Notes: generated by a model not told the origin, from the sequence alone. A stretch of DNA of 64,000 nucleotides from Pseudomonas allokribbensis (GCF_014863605.1 NZ_CP062252.1:5279001-5343000); one strand, 5' to 3'. Shown: positions 8,114 to 17,978, counted from the first letter of the stretch. Translations and numbers: made by a program.

Positions 8114-10387
8114 ATGAGTGTGCAACCCGGGCAAATCAATCGTCGCGTACTGATCGTCGACGATACGGCGTCGATCCACGGCGATTTCGAGAAAATCCTC
8201 AAACCCGCCACGATTGAAGACGACAGCCTGGACGAAACCGAAAGCCTGCTGTTCGGCACCCCGTCCACCGCGTCTACCACGCAAAAAGAACATTTCGAGC
8301 TGGATTCGGCCTTTCAGGGGCGCGAAGCCCTGGACAAGGTCGAGGCCGCCCTGGCCGCTGGTCGTCCTTACGCCATGGCCTTCATCGACATGCGCATGCC
8401 ACCGGGCTGGGACGGCCTGGAAACCATCGAACGGCTCTGGCAGGTCGATCCCAAGCTGCAAGTGGCCCTGTGCACCGCCTACTCCGACTACTCCTGGGAA
8501 GACATCGACGAGCGGTTGCCGCTGAACGATCGCCTGCTGATCCTGAAAAAACCCTTCGATGCGATCGAAATCCGCCAGATGGCCAGCGCTCTGACCGTCA
8601 AATGGCAAATGACCGAAGACGCCGCGCTGAAGATGAACCTGCTGGAACAAGCCGTGCAGGACCGCACGCGGGAGCTGTCCGACGCCAACATCATCGTGCA
8701 GAACAGCCCGACCATCCTTTACCGGTTGCGCGGCGAGCCATCGTTTCCGCTGATGTACATCTCCCACAACATCACCCGCTACGGGCATGTCGCGGCCGAT
8801 CTGGTGGGGGCGGCCAACTGGGCGCAGGTGCTGATCCATCCGGACGATCAGGCCAATGTCGATGCCGCCATGGCGCGGGTGCTGGACCGGCATGCCCTGG
8901 GCGCTTCGATCGAGTTTCGCCTGCGCACCGGTCAGGGCACCTGGCGCTGGGTGGAGAACCGCTACATCCCGGTGCGCGACCACGACGGCCGGCTGCTGGA
9001 AGTGGAAGGCATCATCCTCGACATCACCGAACGCCGGGTAGCCGAGGAGAAAATGGCCCAGCTGGCCCGTACGGACGGCCTCACCGGGCTGGCCAATCGC
9101 GCCACACTGATCGAACGCCTGCATCAAGCCTTTGCCGCCGCACGTCGGGGGGCGGCGCCATTCGCGGTGTTTTACCTGGACCTGGATCACTTCAAGCGAA
9201 TCAACGACACCCTCGGTCATCCGGTCGGCGACCTGCTGTTGCAGCAAGTGGCACAACGGATCAAATCCGGCGTTCGGGAAAACGATGTAGTGGCGCGTCT
9301 GGGTGGCGATGAATTCGCGATCCTGCAACTGGACGTCAGCGAACCGACCCAATCCGCCGCCATGGCCACCAAGATCCTTGAGGCTCTGCAGGCGCCCTAT
9401 CAACTGGCCGGCAACGCCGTGCGCATTTCGGTCAGCATCGGCATCAGCAGCTATAGCCCCGCCAGCTTCGATGCCGACAGCCTGTTGGGACAGGCCGACA
9501 TGGCGCTGTACCGCGCCAAGGAATCCGGACGCAATCAGTATCACTTCCACTCCGAGGAAATCACCCGGGAGGTGGCCGAACGCATGGTCCTTGCCGAAGA
9601 GTTGACGACGGCCCTCACCCAGGGAGGGCTGAAGCTCGATTACATGCCGGAAGTGGACCTGCACAGCGGCAAGATTCTCGGCATGGCCGCGCAGGTCAGT
9701 TGGCAACATCCCAGGCTTGGCCTGCTGCCGGCGTCGGCCTTCGTACCGGCGGCGGAAAAGACCGGCGCAATCATTCCACTCGGACGCTGGATCCTCGATC
9801 ACGCCTGCTGGCAGATGCGTCAGTGGCAAAACGAGGGAGTGGCGCCACCGGTGATGGCGATCAAGATTTCCCTGGCACAGCTCAAGTCCGGTCCCGAACT
9901 GATCTACGACGTGTTGCGCACCACGGCCCGCTGGGAGCTGGCGCCATGGGATCTGCGATTCGATGTCACCGAAGCCACACTGGCCCAGACCCAATGGACA
10001 CACAACGATGCGTTGCCGCGCCTGCGCGAGTTGGGTGTGACCATCGCCATCGATGATTTCGGCACCGAATACTCATCGTTCGATTACCTGAAAACCTACC
10101 GGGTCAATCACCTCAAACTCGCCCAGTCCCTGATCGACAATGCGGCTCAGGATGAAGACGGCGCCAATCGGCTGCGGGCGATCGTCAATTTCGCCCGGGA
10201 CCTGGCAATCGACATCAGCGCCGAAGGCGTCACGCCTGAGGATCAGGGCAGTGCCCTGGTGTCCTGCGCACCGTTGAAAAACGTGCAGGGCTTCAGCTTG
10301 AGCGAAGCGGTCAGCCCTGAACAGGCAGCCCGACTGCTGAAGGACTGGAGTGCGGCCGCCACGCTGCCCAAGGAGGATGAAGGATGA
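8114..10387 (+). CDS. Receiver-PAS-GGDEF-EAL protein: diguanylate cyclase with decayed EAL
   Basis: A 757-residue cytoplasmic signalling protein. Residues ~1-190 are an atypical receiver (VDD near residue 16, Asp92 in IDMRMP, LKKPFD switch lysine) shared with two other operon members. A PAS domain follows (~195-310), then GGDEF with intact GGDEF at 397-401 and RxxD-like features, then an EAL domain. The EAL motif itself is lost (MAAQVSW near residue 520 where GAEALVRW is expected), and other metal or catalytic positions differ (IKIS for VNxS, LKLAQ for LKID). The likely output is c-di-GMP synthesis, with the EAL as a binding or regulatory module. It overlaps the next gene by ATGA. Confidence 0.9.
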   Translation: MSVQPGQINRRVLIVDDTASIHGDFEKILKPATIEDDSLDETESLLFGTPSTASTTQKEHFELDSAFQGREALDKVEAALAAGRPYAMAFIDMRMPPGWDGLETIERLWQVDPKLQVALCTAYSDYSWEDIDERLPLNDRLLILKKPFDAIEIRQMASALTVKWQMTEDAALKMNLLEQAVQDRTRELSDANIIVQNSPTILYRLRGEPSFPLMYISHNITRYGHVAADLVGAANWAQVLIHPDDQANVDAAMARVLDRHALGASIEFRLRTGQGTWRWVENRYIPVRDHDGRLLEVEGIILDITERRVAEEKMAQLARTDGLTGLANRATLIERLHQAFAAARRGAAPFAVFYLDLDHFKRINDTLGHPVGDLLLQQVAQRIKSGVRENDVVARLGGDEFAILQLDVSEPTQSAAMATKILEALQAPYQLAGNAVRISVSIGISSYSPASFDADSLLGQADMALYRAKESGRNQYHFHSEEITREVAERMVLAEELTTALTQGGLKLDYMPEVDLHSGKILGMAAQVSWQHPRLGLLPASAFVPAAEKTGAIIPLGRWILDHACWQMRQWQNEGVAPPVMAIKISLAQLKSGPELIYDVLRTTARWELAPWDLRFDVTEATLAQTQWTHNDALPRLRELGVTIAIDDFGTEYSSFDYLKTYRVNHLKLAQSLIDNAAQDEDGANRLRAIVNFARDLAIDISAEGVTPEDQGSALVSCAPLKNVQGFSLSEAVSPEQAARLLKDWSAAATLPKEDEG

Positions 10388-12258
10388 AAACGCCTTTTCC
10401 CCAGACCAACCGGCGGATTCTGATCGTCGACGATACGCCGGCGATCCATGCCGATTTCCGCAAGATCCTCGCCCCCGAGAGCGGTGGCGAAGCGGATCTG
10501 AGTGGTCTTGAACAAACGCTGTTCGGTACCCGCCAGTCGCCGCACCTGACCTTCCAGCTCGACTCTGCCTACCAGGGCCAGGAAGCCTTGAAACTGGTGC
10601 AACACGCGCTGGACGAAGGCCGTCCCTATGCCCTCGCCTTCACCGACATGCGGATGCCGCCCGGCTGGGATGGTCTGGAAACCATTGAAAAACTGTGGGA
10701 GGTCGATCCCAACCTGCAAATCGCGCTGTGCACCGCCTACTCCGACTACAGCTGGGAAGCCATGGCCGAGCGCCTGGAGTTCGGCGATCAGTTACTGATC
10801 CTGAAAAAACCGTTCGACACCCTGGAAATCCGGCAGATGGCCAATGCCCTGACCTGGAAATGGCAACTGGCCCAGGACGCGGCGCTGAAGATGCTCAGCC
10901 TCGAACAAACCATCGAGGCGCGCGTGCACGAGTTGCTCAAGGTCTCGCACCTGTTGCAATACGACAGCCTCACGGGCCTGCCCAACAGCACCTTGCTCGG
11001 CGACCGTCTGACCCAGTCACTGGCCGCTTGCCGGCGCCATGACAAACAACTGGTGGTGATGTTTCTCGGCCTGGATCGCTTCAAGCGCATCAACAATGCC
11101 CTGGGCCATCCGGCGGGCGACGAGATGCTCAAACGGGTCGGCCAGCAACTGCTGGCCTGCGTGCGCGAATCGGACTCGGTCTTTCGCTATGGCTCCGACG
11201 AGTTCGTGGTGATGCTCAGCGACATCAACCACCCGCAGCAGACGCGCAGCATCGCCGAAAAACTGCTGGCGGCCATCCGTGAGCCACAGACGATTGTCGG
11301 TCACGACGTCAGTGTCACCGCCAGCGTGGGCATCAGTATTTATCCGGACGACGGACTGGAAGCCATCGACCTGATCAAAAAAGCCGAAACGGCCATGCGC
11401 AATGCCAAGGAAAGCGGCCCGAACGAGATCGGTTTCTTCATCGAGGCCATGAACCAGCGCGCCCGGGAACAGCAAGGCATCGAATCGGGCATCCGCCAGG
11501 CCCTGCAGCGGCACGAATTCGTCCTGCACTACCAGCCGAAAATCGATCTGGGCAGCGGCCGGGTGGTGGGCGCCGAAGCGCTGGTGCGCTGGCAAAAACC
11601 GGGACATGGCTGGGTGTATCCATCGGAGTTCATCCCGGTGGCCGAAGACAGCGGCCTGATCGTGCCTCTGAGCAAATGGGTGCTGGGCGAAGCTTGTCGT
11701 CAGACGCGAGACTGGCAAAAAGCCAGGCTGCCGCCGATCCGCATGTCGGTCAACACCTCGGCCATCGACTTTCGCCAGCGCCTCTTTGTCGAGGGCATCG
11801 AACAGGTGCTGGAAGAGACCGGGCTGGATCCCGTGCTGCTGGAACTGGAGATCACCGAGGGCGTGCTGATGCAGAACGTCGACGCGACCATGAGCGCGTT
11901 GAACCGCTTGAAAGCGTTGGGGGTCAAGCTGGCCATCGATGATTTCGGGACCGGGTATTCCAGCCTGAGTTACCTGCGGCGGTTCCCCATCGATGTGCTG
12001 AAAATCGATCAGTCGTTCATTCGCGGCCTGAGCCATGACAGCAGCGATGCCGCGCTGGTCGGCGCGATCATCAGCCTGGGCAAGAGCCTGAACCTGAACG
12101 TCATCGCCGAAGGGGTGGAGACCGCGCAACAGTTGGCTTTTCTCAGGTCCCACCACTGCGAGGAAGGCCAGGGCTACTACTTCAGCAAGGCCCTGCCGGC
12201 GGACGCCTTCGCCCGCCTGCTGATGACCGGGTTGCCGGGGCCATGGAGCGCATCATGA
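10384..12258 (+). CDS. Receiver-GGDEF-EAL protein: c-di-GMP phosphodiesterase with decayed GGDEF
   Basis: A 624-residue cytoplasmic protein with the operon's special receiver at the N-terminus (Asp88 in TDMRMP), then GGDEF and EAL domains. The GGDEF site reads GSDEF at 270-274, a change that usually abolishes synthesis. The EAL domain looks complete: EAL at 398-400, VNTS, ELEITE, IDDFGTGYSS, LKIDQSF and EGVE are all present. It is therefore predicted to hydrolyse c-di-GMP and is the mirror image of the upstream gene product. Its start overlaps the previous stop (ATGA at 10384), and its stop overlaps the peroxidase start. Confidence 0.92.
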   Translation: MKTPFPQTNRRILIVDDTPAIHADFRKILAPESGGEADLSGLEQTLFGTRQSPHLTFQLDSAYQGQEALKLVQHALDEGRPYALAFTDMRMPPGWDGLETIEKLWEVDPNLQIALCTAYSDYSWEAMAERLEFGDQLLILKKPFDTLEIRQMANALTWKWQLAQDAALKMLSLEQTIEARVHELLKVSHLLQYDSLTGLPNSTLLGDRLTQSLAACRRHDKQLVVMFLGLDRFKRINNALGHPAGDEMLKRVGQQLLACVRESDSVFRYGSDEFVVMLSDINHPQQTRSIAEKLLAAIREPQTIVGHDVSVTASVGISIYPDDGLEAIDLIKKAETAMRNAKESGPNEIGFFIEAMNQRAREQQGIESGIRQALQRHEFVLHYQPKIDLGSGRVVGAEALVRWQKPGHGWVYPSEFIPVAEDSGLIVPLSKWVLGEACRQTRDWQKARLPPIRMSVNTSAIDFRQRLFVEGIEQVLEETGLDPVLLELEITEGVLMQNVDATMSALNRLKALGVKLAIDDFGTGYSSLSYLRRFPIDVLKIDQSFIRGLSHDSSDAALVGAIISLGKSLNLNVIAEGVETAQQLAFLRSHHCEEGQGYYFSKALPADAFARLLMTGLPGPWSAS

Positions 12259-13223
12259 ACACGCCGCCGACGTGCCCGTCCCGCAGCGTTCTGTTCCTGC
12301 TGCTGTTCGTTCCCTGCGCCAATACCGTTGCCGCGCCGCTGGACGAGCCGCTGAAACCCTTGCCCGAGATTCCGAAACAGGACCCGAAGCGCGTCGAACT
12401 GGGTCGCCAGCTTTTCCACGATCCACGGCTATCGGTCAACAACACCCTGTCCTGCGCCAGTTGCCATCAACTGGACAAGAACGGGGCCGACAGCCGAGCC
12501 TTTTCCCCGGGCTTCGATGGACAACCGGTAGCGGTGAACACGCCGACCGTGCTCAACGCCAGCCTCAATTTCCGCCAGTTCTGGGACGGTCGCGTCGAAA
12601 CGCTGGAAGAGCAGACCAATGTCGTCATCACCAGCCCCCACGAAATGGGCAGCGACTGGAACACCGTTGTGCAACGGATCGCCGACGAACCCGACTATCG
12701 CCAGTCTTTCAGCGCTGCCTACCCGGATGCCGTGACGAAAGCCAATATCCAGAACGCCCTGGCGGCCTACGAACGCACGCTGCTGACACCCGACTCACGC
12801 TTCGATCAGTACCTTTTGGGCAACACGGACATCCTGACCCTGGATGAAAAATACGGCTATCAGCGTTTCAAGGACTACGGCTGTATCGCCTGCCATCAGG
12901 GGGTGAACATCGGCGGCAACATGTTCCAGAAGTTCGGGGTGTTCGGCGACTACATCGCCGATCGCGGCAACCCGACGCTGGCCGACCAGGGCCGGTTCAA
13001 CGTGACCGGCGACGAAGACGATCGCGCCGTGTTCAAGGTGCCGAGCCTGCGCAACGTCGCGCTGACCGCGCCGTACTTCCATGACGGCTCGGCGCCCACC
13101 CTCGAACGGGCCGTGGACGTGATGTTCCAGTATCAGTTGGGCCGCATGCCGAGCGAGGAAGACAAGGCGCTGATCATCGAGTTTCTCAAGACCCTGACCG
13201 GGCACTGGGAGGGCAAGCCATGA
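12255..13223 (+). CDS. Periplasmic di-haem cytochrome c peroxidase
   Basis: A 322-residue exported protein with a signal peptide ending around residue 27 (ANTVAA-P). Two CxxCH haem c sites are visible: CASCH at 67-71 and CIACH at 210-214, the two-domain layout of bacterial cytochrome c peroxidases of the MauG/CcpA superfamily. The family reduces H2O2 in the periplasm with electrons from small c-type cytochromes. Start ATG 12255 is chosen over 12243. It overlaps the upstream stop as ATGA, and GGAG in the preceding codons is well placed. A secreted peroxidase inside a purely regulatory operon is unusual and suggests a redox input for the adjacent kinase, which is inference. Confidence 0.93.
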   Translation: MNTPPTCPSRSVLFLLLFVPCANTVAAPLDEPLKPLPEIPKQDPKRVELGRQLFHDPRLSVNNTLSCASCHQLDKNGADSRAFSPGFDGQPVAVNTPTVLNASLNFRQFWDGRVETLEEQTNVVITSPHEMGSDWNTVVQRIADEPDYRQSFSAAYPDAVTKANIQNALAAYERTLLTPDSRFDQYLLGNTDILTLDEKYGYQRFKDYGCIACHQGVNIGGNMFQKFGVFGDYIADRGNPTLADQGRFNVTGDEDDRAVFKVPSLRNVALTAPYFHDGSAPTLERAVDVMFQYQLGRMPSEEDKALIIEFLKTLTGHWEGKP

Positions 13224-15034
13224 TGAAGATGTCACGCCGGGTCAGCCTGATATTGCTCGGGCTCGTCGCCGTGCTGCTGGCCTCGACCCTGGTTTTTCTG
13301 TACCTCAAGTCCAGCTCCGAGCAGACCACGACCTACACCGAATCCCGGGACCTGATCCGCCAGATCAAGCAACAGGACGCCCTGTGGGAAAGCGAAATCC
13401 TCAAGGCCCGGGTGGCGATCTCGCACAATTACGACCCGCTGGTTTCACCGATGAACGAGATGAACCGCCTGTGGGCACGCTTCGACACCATGGAGTCCGG
13501 GCACGGGCGCAACGACTCCACGCAATGGGATGAGGCCCACGAAGGGTTCCTGAAAGCCATGCAGGAAAAGACCCGTCTGGTCGAACAGTTCAAGTCACAC
13601 AACGCGTTGTTGCGCAACTCCCTGGCGTTTCTGCCGACCGCCGAGGATGACATTCAGGCGCAGCTGACCAATCTGTCCGACCTCGACAAGATTCAATTGC
13701 AGAACATCGTCACCGACACCTATGACCTGCTGCTCAGCGCACTGGAATTCGCCCAGGTCGCCTCCGACGACAAGGCGGCCGATATCGAGCTGGGTTTGAA
13801 CAAACTCACGGTGAACGCGCAACGCTTGCCCCGGGACTTCCAGACGCCGATCAGGATCCTGAGCAATCACATCACCCTGATCCTGCGCGAGCAGCCGATC
13901 GTCAACCGCCTGCTCGACCAGATCGAAGCCATTCCCGTGGCCGAGCGCCTGGACACCATCACCAACATGCTCGATCAGGATCAGCAGCGGGTCGAAAAGA
14001 TCGACCAGAAATACCATTTCTACCTGCTACTGTTTTCCGTCCTGCTGATGTTGTCACTGCTGTGGCTGGCCATCCGGCTGATCCGCAGCTTCGCCGAGAT
14101 CAACCGGGTCAACGCGGCCCTGCAGACCGCCAACGATGTGCTGGAACAAAGGGTCGATGAACGGACCCGCGAGCTCAAGAACGTCCAGAGCGAATTGCTC
14201 GACGCCGCGCGCCAGGCCGGCATGGCCGAAATCGCGACCAACGTGTTGCACAACGTCGGCAACGTGCTCAACAGCGTGAACATTTCCTCCGACCTGATCT
14301 CGCGAAAACTGCGCAGCAGCAAGGCCCTGGGATTGGGCAAGGCAATGCAACTGATCAACGAACACCCGGACGACCTCGGGCCATTCCTGACCGAGGACGC
14401 CAAGGGCAAGTTGCTGCCCGGCTACCTCAACCAACTGGTAGGCGCCATCGCCCAGGAACAGCAGGAAATGGCCGACGAACTGGCCCAGATGAACAAGAGC
14501 GTCGATCACATCAAGGACATCGTCGCCACCCAGCAATCCTATGCCGGGGCCAACAGCATGACCGAGCCGCTGTACATCAACGAACTGCTCGAAGACGCCC
14601 TGCGCATGAATGCCGGCGCACTCACCCGGCACCATGTCACGGTGGTCAAGGAATACGGCGACGTGCCTCAGGTGATGGGCGACAAACACCGTTTGCTGCT
14701 GATCCTGATCAACCTCATCAGCAACGCCAAGTACGCAATGTCCGACCTCAGCAACCGCCCACGGACCATGACCCTGGGCGTGAAGATCGTCGACGAGAGT
14801 TTTCTGGAAATCAGCGTCAGGGACGATGGCGAAGGCATCGCCCCGGAAAACATGACACGGATCTTTGCCCACGGCTTCACGACCCGCAAGGAGGGTCATG
14901 GCTTCGGCCTGCACAGCTGCGCCCTGGCGGCCATCGAGATGAACGGCCATCTCACCGCCCACAGTGACGGGCCGGGGCTGGGCGCCATGTTCACCCTGCA
15001 GATTCCGCTGATCACCGTAACGGAGAACGCATGA
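13220..15034 (+). CDS. Membrane sensor histidine kinase
   Basis: A 604-residue inner membrane kinase. TM1 spans ~9-28, a large periplasmic helical region of ~235 residues follows, TM2 spans ~266-288, then a coiled coil leads to the dimerisation/phosphotransfer helix with VLHNVGN (candidate His344) and an ATPase domain (N-box NLISNAKYAM, DDGEGIAP, GHGFGLHS). The phospho-accepting helix is not of the common HE-N/T-P type. It has no receiver of its own and probably phosphorylates the receivers encoded in the operon or the divergent YN-GYP regulator. It overlaps both neighbours by ATGA, so it is strictly co-translated with the peroxidase gene. Confidence 0.9.
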   Translation: MMKMSRRVSLILLGLVAVLLASTLVFLYLKSSSEQTTTYTESRDLIRQIKQQDALWESEILKARVAISHNYDPLVSPMNEMNRLWARFDTMESGHGRNDSTQWDEAHEGFLKAMQEKTRLVEQFKSHNALLRNSLAFLPTAEDDIQAQLTNLSDLDKIQLQNIVTDTYDLLLSALEFAQVASDDKAADIELGLNKLTVNAQRLPRDFQTPIRILSNHITLILREQPIVNRLLDQIEAIPVAERLDTITNMLDQDQQRVEKIDQKYHFYLLLFSVLLMLSLLWLAIRLIRSFAEINRVNAALQTANDVLEQRVDERTRELKNVQSELLDAARQAGMAEIATNVLHNVGNVLNSVNISSDLISRKLRSSKALGLGKAMQLINEHPDDLGPFLTEDAKGKLLPGYLNQLVGAIAQEQQEMADELAQMNKSVDHIKDIVATQQSYAGANSMTEPLYINELLEDALRMNAGALTRHHVTVVKEYGDVPQVMGDKHRLLLILINLISNAKYAMSDLSNRPRTMTLGVKIVDESFLEISVRDDGEGIAPENMTRIFAHGFTTRKEGHGFGLHSCALAAIEMNGHLTAHSDGPGLGAMFTLQIPLITVTENA

Positions 15035-16434
15035 GCGAACTGTCGAACCGCCGCATTCTGTTGATCGACGACATGCCGTCGATCCACGAAGACTTTCGCA
15101 AGATCCTCGCCCCGACCCAGGCGCAGTCAGCGGAACTGGACGAGATGGAAGCGGCCCTGTTCGGCGCACCTGCCAAGCCCCGGCGAGCAACGTTCGAACT
15201 GGACTCGGCCTATGGCGGTGAGGAAGGCCTGGCCAAACTCAACCTGGCGTTGCAGGAGCAGTGCCCGTACGCCCTGGCCTTTGTCGACATGCGCATGCCC
15301 GACGGTTGGGACGGGGCGAAAACCATCGAGCATCTCTGGCAACAGGATCCGCAATTACAGGTGGTGGTGTGCACCGCTTATTCCGACTATTCCTGGGACG
15401 AACTGCTGGATCGCCTGCACGCCCATGACCGGTTGCTGATCCTGAAAAAGCCGTTCGATAACATCGAGGTCCAGCAGATGGCCAACACCCTGCTGACCAA
15501 ATGGCAGATGACCGAACGCGCGTCGCTGCAAATGCATCACCTGGAACATTTGGTTGACCAGCGCACCGCCCAGTTCAAGCAGGCCAGCGAAGCCTTGCAG
15601 CGAGAGATCGACGAACGCAAGCAACTGGAAGGCCAGTTGGTGCAGTCGGAAAAACTCGCCTCGCTGGGGCAACTGGCGGCCGGGGTTGCCCATGAAATCA
15701 ACAACCCGATCGGGTTCATCTCCTCCAACCTCGGCACGCTCGACGGTTACTTCCAGCAGTTGCTGGCCATGCTCGGCGCCTATCACGCCGCCGGGCAGAC
15801 CCTGGCCGCCGAGCCCGCTGCGCAGTTGCAGCAACTGCGCGAACACCTCGAAGTGGATTTTCTGCTCGAAGACATTCCGGTGCTGATCCGCGAATCCAAG
15901 GAAGGCATCGGCCGGGTCGGGCAGATCGTCAAGGACCTCAAGGACTTCTCCCGGGTCGATACCCAGCAGCAATGGCAGTGGGCGAACCTGCAACAGGGCA
16001 TCGACTCGACCCTGAACATCGTCGCCAGCGAACTCAAGTACAAGGCCGATGTGGTCAAGGAGTATCAGGACCTTCCGGACATCGAATGCCTGCCCTCGCA
16101 GATCAATCAGGTCATCATGAACCTGGTGGTCAACGCGGCGCAGGCCATGGGGGCGGAACGCGGCACCATTACCCTGCGCACCGCTGTGCAGGGGGAGTCG
16201 GCGATCATCGAAGTGGCCGACAACGGCTCGGGCATTGCGCCCGAGACCCTGCAGAAAATCTTCGACCCGTTTTTCACGACCAAACCGGTCGGCCAGGGGA
16301 CAGGGCTGGGGTTGTCCCTGTCCTATGGCATCGTGAAGAAACACGGCGGGGACATTTCCGTCAGCAGCACGCCGGGGACCGGCACAACGTTTCGCGTGCA
16401 ACTGCCATTGCGCCAGACCCGGCCTGCGGCCTGA
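15031..16434 (+). CDS. Receiver-histidine kinase (reverse hybrid, soluble)
   Basis: A 467-residue cytoplasmic protein with the receiver first (Asp86 in VDMRMP, LKKPFD) and a complete kinase after it: phospho-accepting His221 in VAHEINNP, N-box [31 protein letters not shown]. There is no membrane segment. The receiver is the same unusual type as in the two GGDEF-EAL proteins of the operon, with a ~35-residue insertion before the ELDSA segment. It is the last gene of the ATGA-coupled operon. The design suggests a relay in which the membrane kinase feeds this protein or the two c-di-GMP enzymes. Confidence 0.92.
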   Translation: MSELSNRRILLIDDMPSIHEDFRKILAPTQAQSAELDEMEAALFGAPAKPRRATFELDSAYGGEEGLAKLNLALQEQCPYALAFVDMRMPDGWDGAKTIEHLWQQDPQLQVVVCTAYSDYSWDELLDRLHAHDRLLILKKPFDNIEVQQMANTLLTKWQMTERASLQMHHLEHLVDQRTAQFKQASEALQREIDERKQLEGQLVQSEKLASLGQLAAGVAHEINNPIGFISSNLGTLDGYFQQLLAMLGAYHAAGQTLAAEPAAQLQQLREHLEVDFLLEDIPVLIRESKEGIGRVGQIVKDLKDFSRVDTQQQWQWANLQQGIDSTLNIVASELKYKADVVKEYQDLPDIECLPSQINQVIMNLVVNAAQAMGAERGTITLRTAVQGESAIIEVADNGSGIAPETLQKIFDPFFTTKPVGQGTGLGLSLSYGIVKKHGGDISVSSTPGTGTTFRVQLPLRQTRPAA

Positions 16435-16446
16435 TGTCAGGTCAGA

Positions 16447-17772
16447 TCAGGTCGCTTCCTGGAAATCCATTTCCGGTGGCTGGCGACGGAAGCCGCCGGT
16501 CAGCACCGCCAGATACACCACGCCAATCGCCAGCCAGCTCAGGCCCAGGTACACCGCCAGGTGATCGAGGCTGACCATCAGCCACAAGTCCGCCACCAGG
16601 CCGATGAACGGGAAGACCAGAAACAGCACCAGCTCGCGCAAGCCTTTCTTCTCGCCGCCAATCCAGTAATGGAAGATCACCGACAGGTTGACCAGACTGA
16701 AGGCCAGGAACGCGCCGAAGTTGATGAACGAAGTCGACGTGGTCACATCGAGTTTCAGCGCCAGCAAGGCCACCACCGCGCAGAGCAGGATGCTGTTGAC
16801 CGGCGTGCCGAAGCGCTCGTGCAAGGTGCCGAAGAACGACTTGGGCAACACACCGTCACGGCCCATCGCGAACAACAACCGCGAACCACTGGCCTGGGCG
16901 GACAGACCCGAAGCGAACTGACCGACGATCAGGCCGATGAGGAAGATCGAGACGAACAGGTCACCACCGATGTTGCGTGCAATTTCGTAGGCCGCCGAGT
17001 CGACGTTGTCGAACTGGAACGACGGATGCGCGATCTGCACGAAGTACGACACACCGACGAAGATCAGCCCGCCGATCAGGGTGATCAGCATGATTGCCCG
17101 AGGGATGGTGCGGCGCGGGTCGCGGGTTTCTTCGGTGAGGGTGCTGACCGCATCGAAACCGAGGAACGAGTAGCAGGCGATAGCCGCGCCACTCATGATC
17201 AGCGGCATCTGCATGTCGCCGTTGAAGAACGGTTTGATCGACCACAGCGGTGTGCTGGCATCGCCGCCGATGTAATGCACGCACAGGGCGACGAAGGCAA
17301 TCAGCACCAGGAACTGCACCAGCATCAGCAAGGCGTTGATGCCGTTGGCCAGCTTCAGGCCGATGATGTTGATCGCGCTGGTAATGCCGATGAACGCCAG
17401 CACCCAGATCCACTGCGGGATCGACGGGAAGGCCGAAGCGAGGTACGCGGCGCCGATCAGCCAGATCGCCATCGGCAGAAACAGGTAATCGAGCAGCACC
17501 GCCCAACCGGCGATGAAACCGAGTTTCGGGCTGATGGCCTTGCGCACATAGCTGTAGGCCGAACCGGCCACCGGAAACGCGGCGGCCATGTGGCCGTAAC
17601 TCATGGCGGTGAAGAACATCGCCACCAGTGCCGCCAGATACGCGGCCGGCACCATGCCGGCGGTGGATTGGGCGAGGATGCCGAACGTGCCGAGGACAAT
17701 GATCGGCGTCATGTAGGCGATGCCGAACAGCACCACCGACCCCAGCGAAAGGGTGCGTTGCAAACGAGCCAT
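16447..17772 (-). CDS. APC family amino acid/polyamine permease
   Basis: A 441-residue inner membrane protein with about twelve hydrophobic segments, of the APC superfamily and close in style to putrescine/amino acid importers (PuuP-like). Landmarks are LGSVVLFGIAYMTP at the N-terminus and FLGFDAVSTLTEETRDPRRTIPRAI in the middle, the conserved TM6-loop region. Start ATG 17772 (MARLQRTLSLG) is used because GGAG lies ~10 bases upstream; the 37 extra in-frame codons upstream run into the repeat-bearing spacer. The nitrilase-family gene lies upstream on the same strand, so import and amide hydrolysis of one substrate are plausible. Confidence 0.9.
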   Translation of the reverse strand: MARLQRTLSLGSVVLFGIAYMTPIIVLGTFGILAQSTAGMVPAAYLAALVAMFFTAMSYGHMAAAFPVAGSAYSYVRKAISPKLGFIAGWAVLLDYLFLPMAIWLIGAAYLASAFPSIPQWIWVLAFIGITSAINIIGLKLANGINALLMLVQFLVLIAFVALCVHYIGGDASTPLWSIKPFFNGDMQMPLIMSGAAIACYSFLGFDAVSTLTEETRDPRRTIPRAIMLITLIGGLIFVGVSYFVQIAHPSFQFDNVDSAAYEIARNIGGDLFVSIFLIGLIVGQFASGLSAQASGSRLLFAMGRDGVLPKSFFGTLHERFGTPVNSILLCAVVALLALKLDVTTSTSFINFGAFLAFSLVNLSVIFHYWIGGEKKGLRELVLFLVFPFIGLVADLWLMVSLDHLAVYLGLSWLAIGVVYLAVLTGGFRRQPPEMDFQEAT

Positions 17773-17871
17773 GGGCGACTTACTCCGGATTTTATTGGAT
17801 TTATGGCAGAGGCCGAGTTCGGCGAATGTTTCGGGTGTTGCTTTGTTGTTTTGGGTACAACTCAAAGGTTT

Positions 17872-17978
17872 GATCGTTCCCACGCTACGCGTGGGAATGC
17901 CTCCATGGACGCTCCGCGTCCGCTCTTTGGACGCAGAGCGTCCCGGGCTGCATGCCCACGCAGAGCGTGGGCACGATC
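17872..17978. repeat. Extragenic palindromic repeat, long copy
   Basis: GATCGTTCCCACGCTACGCG at 17872 begins a complex inverted repeat that ends with the reverse complement around 17978 and contains nested GGACGC/GCGTCC palindromes. Related but shorter copies occur at 48671-48723 and 51653-51683 in this window. It is the REP/REPIN-like element common in fluorescent pseudomonads and sits between the amidase and permease genes. Confidence 0.8.

Noticed and set aside
7838..10003. 721-codon open frame antisense to the first GGDEF-EAL gene
   Set aside because: Covers the reverse of a gene with intact domains and has no ribosome site or recognisable protein features.
17872..17978. Possible attachment site or integron element
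   Set aside because: The sequence is a REP-type palindrome present three times in the window, with no integrase nearby.
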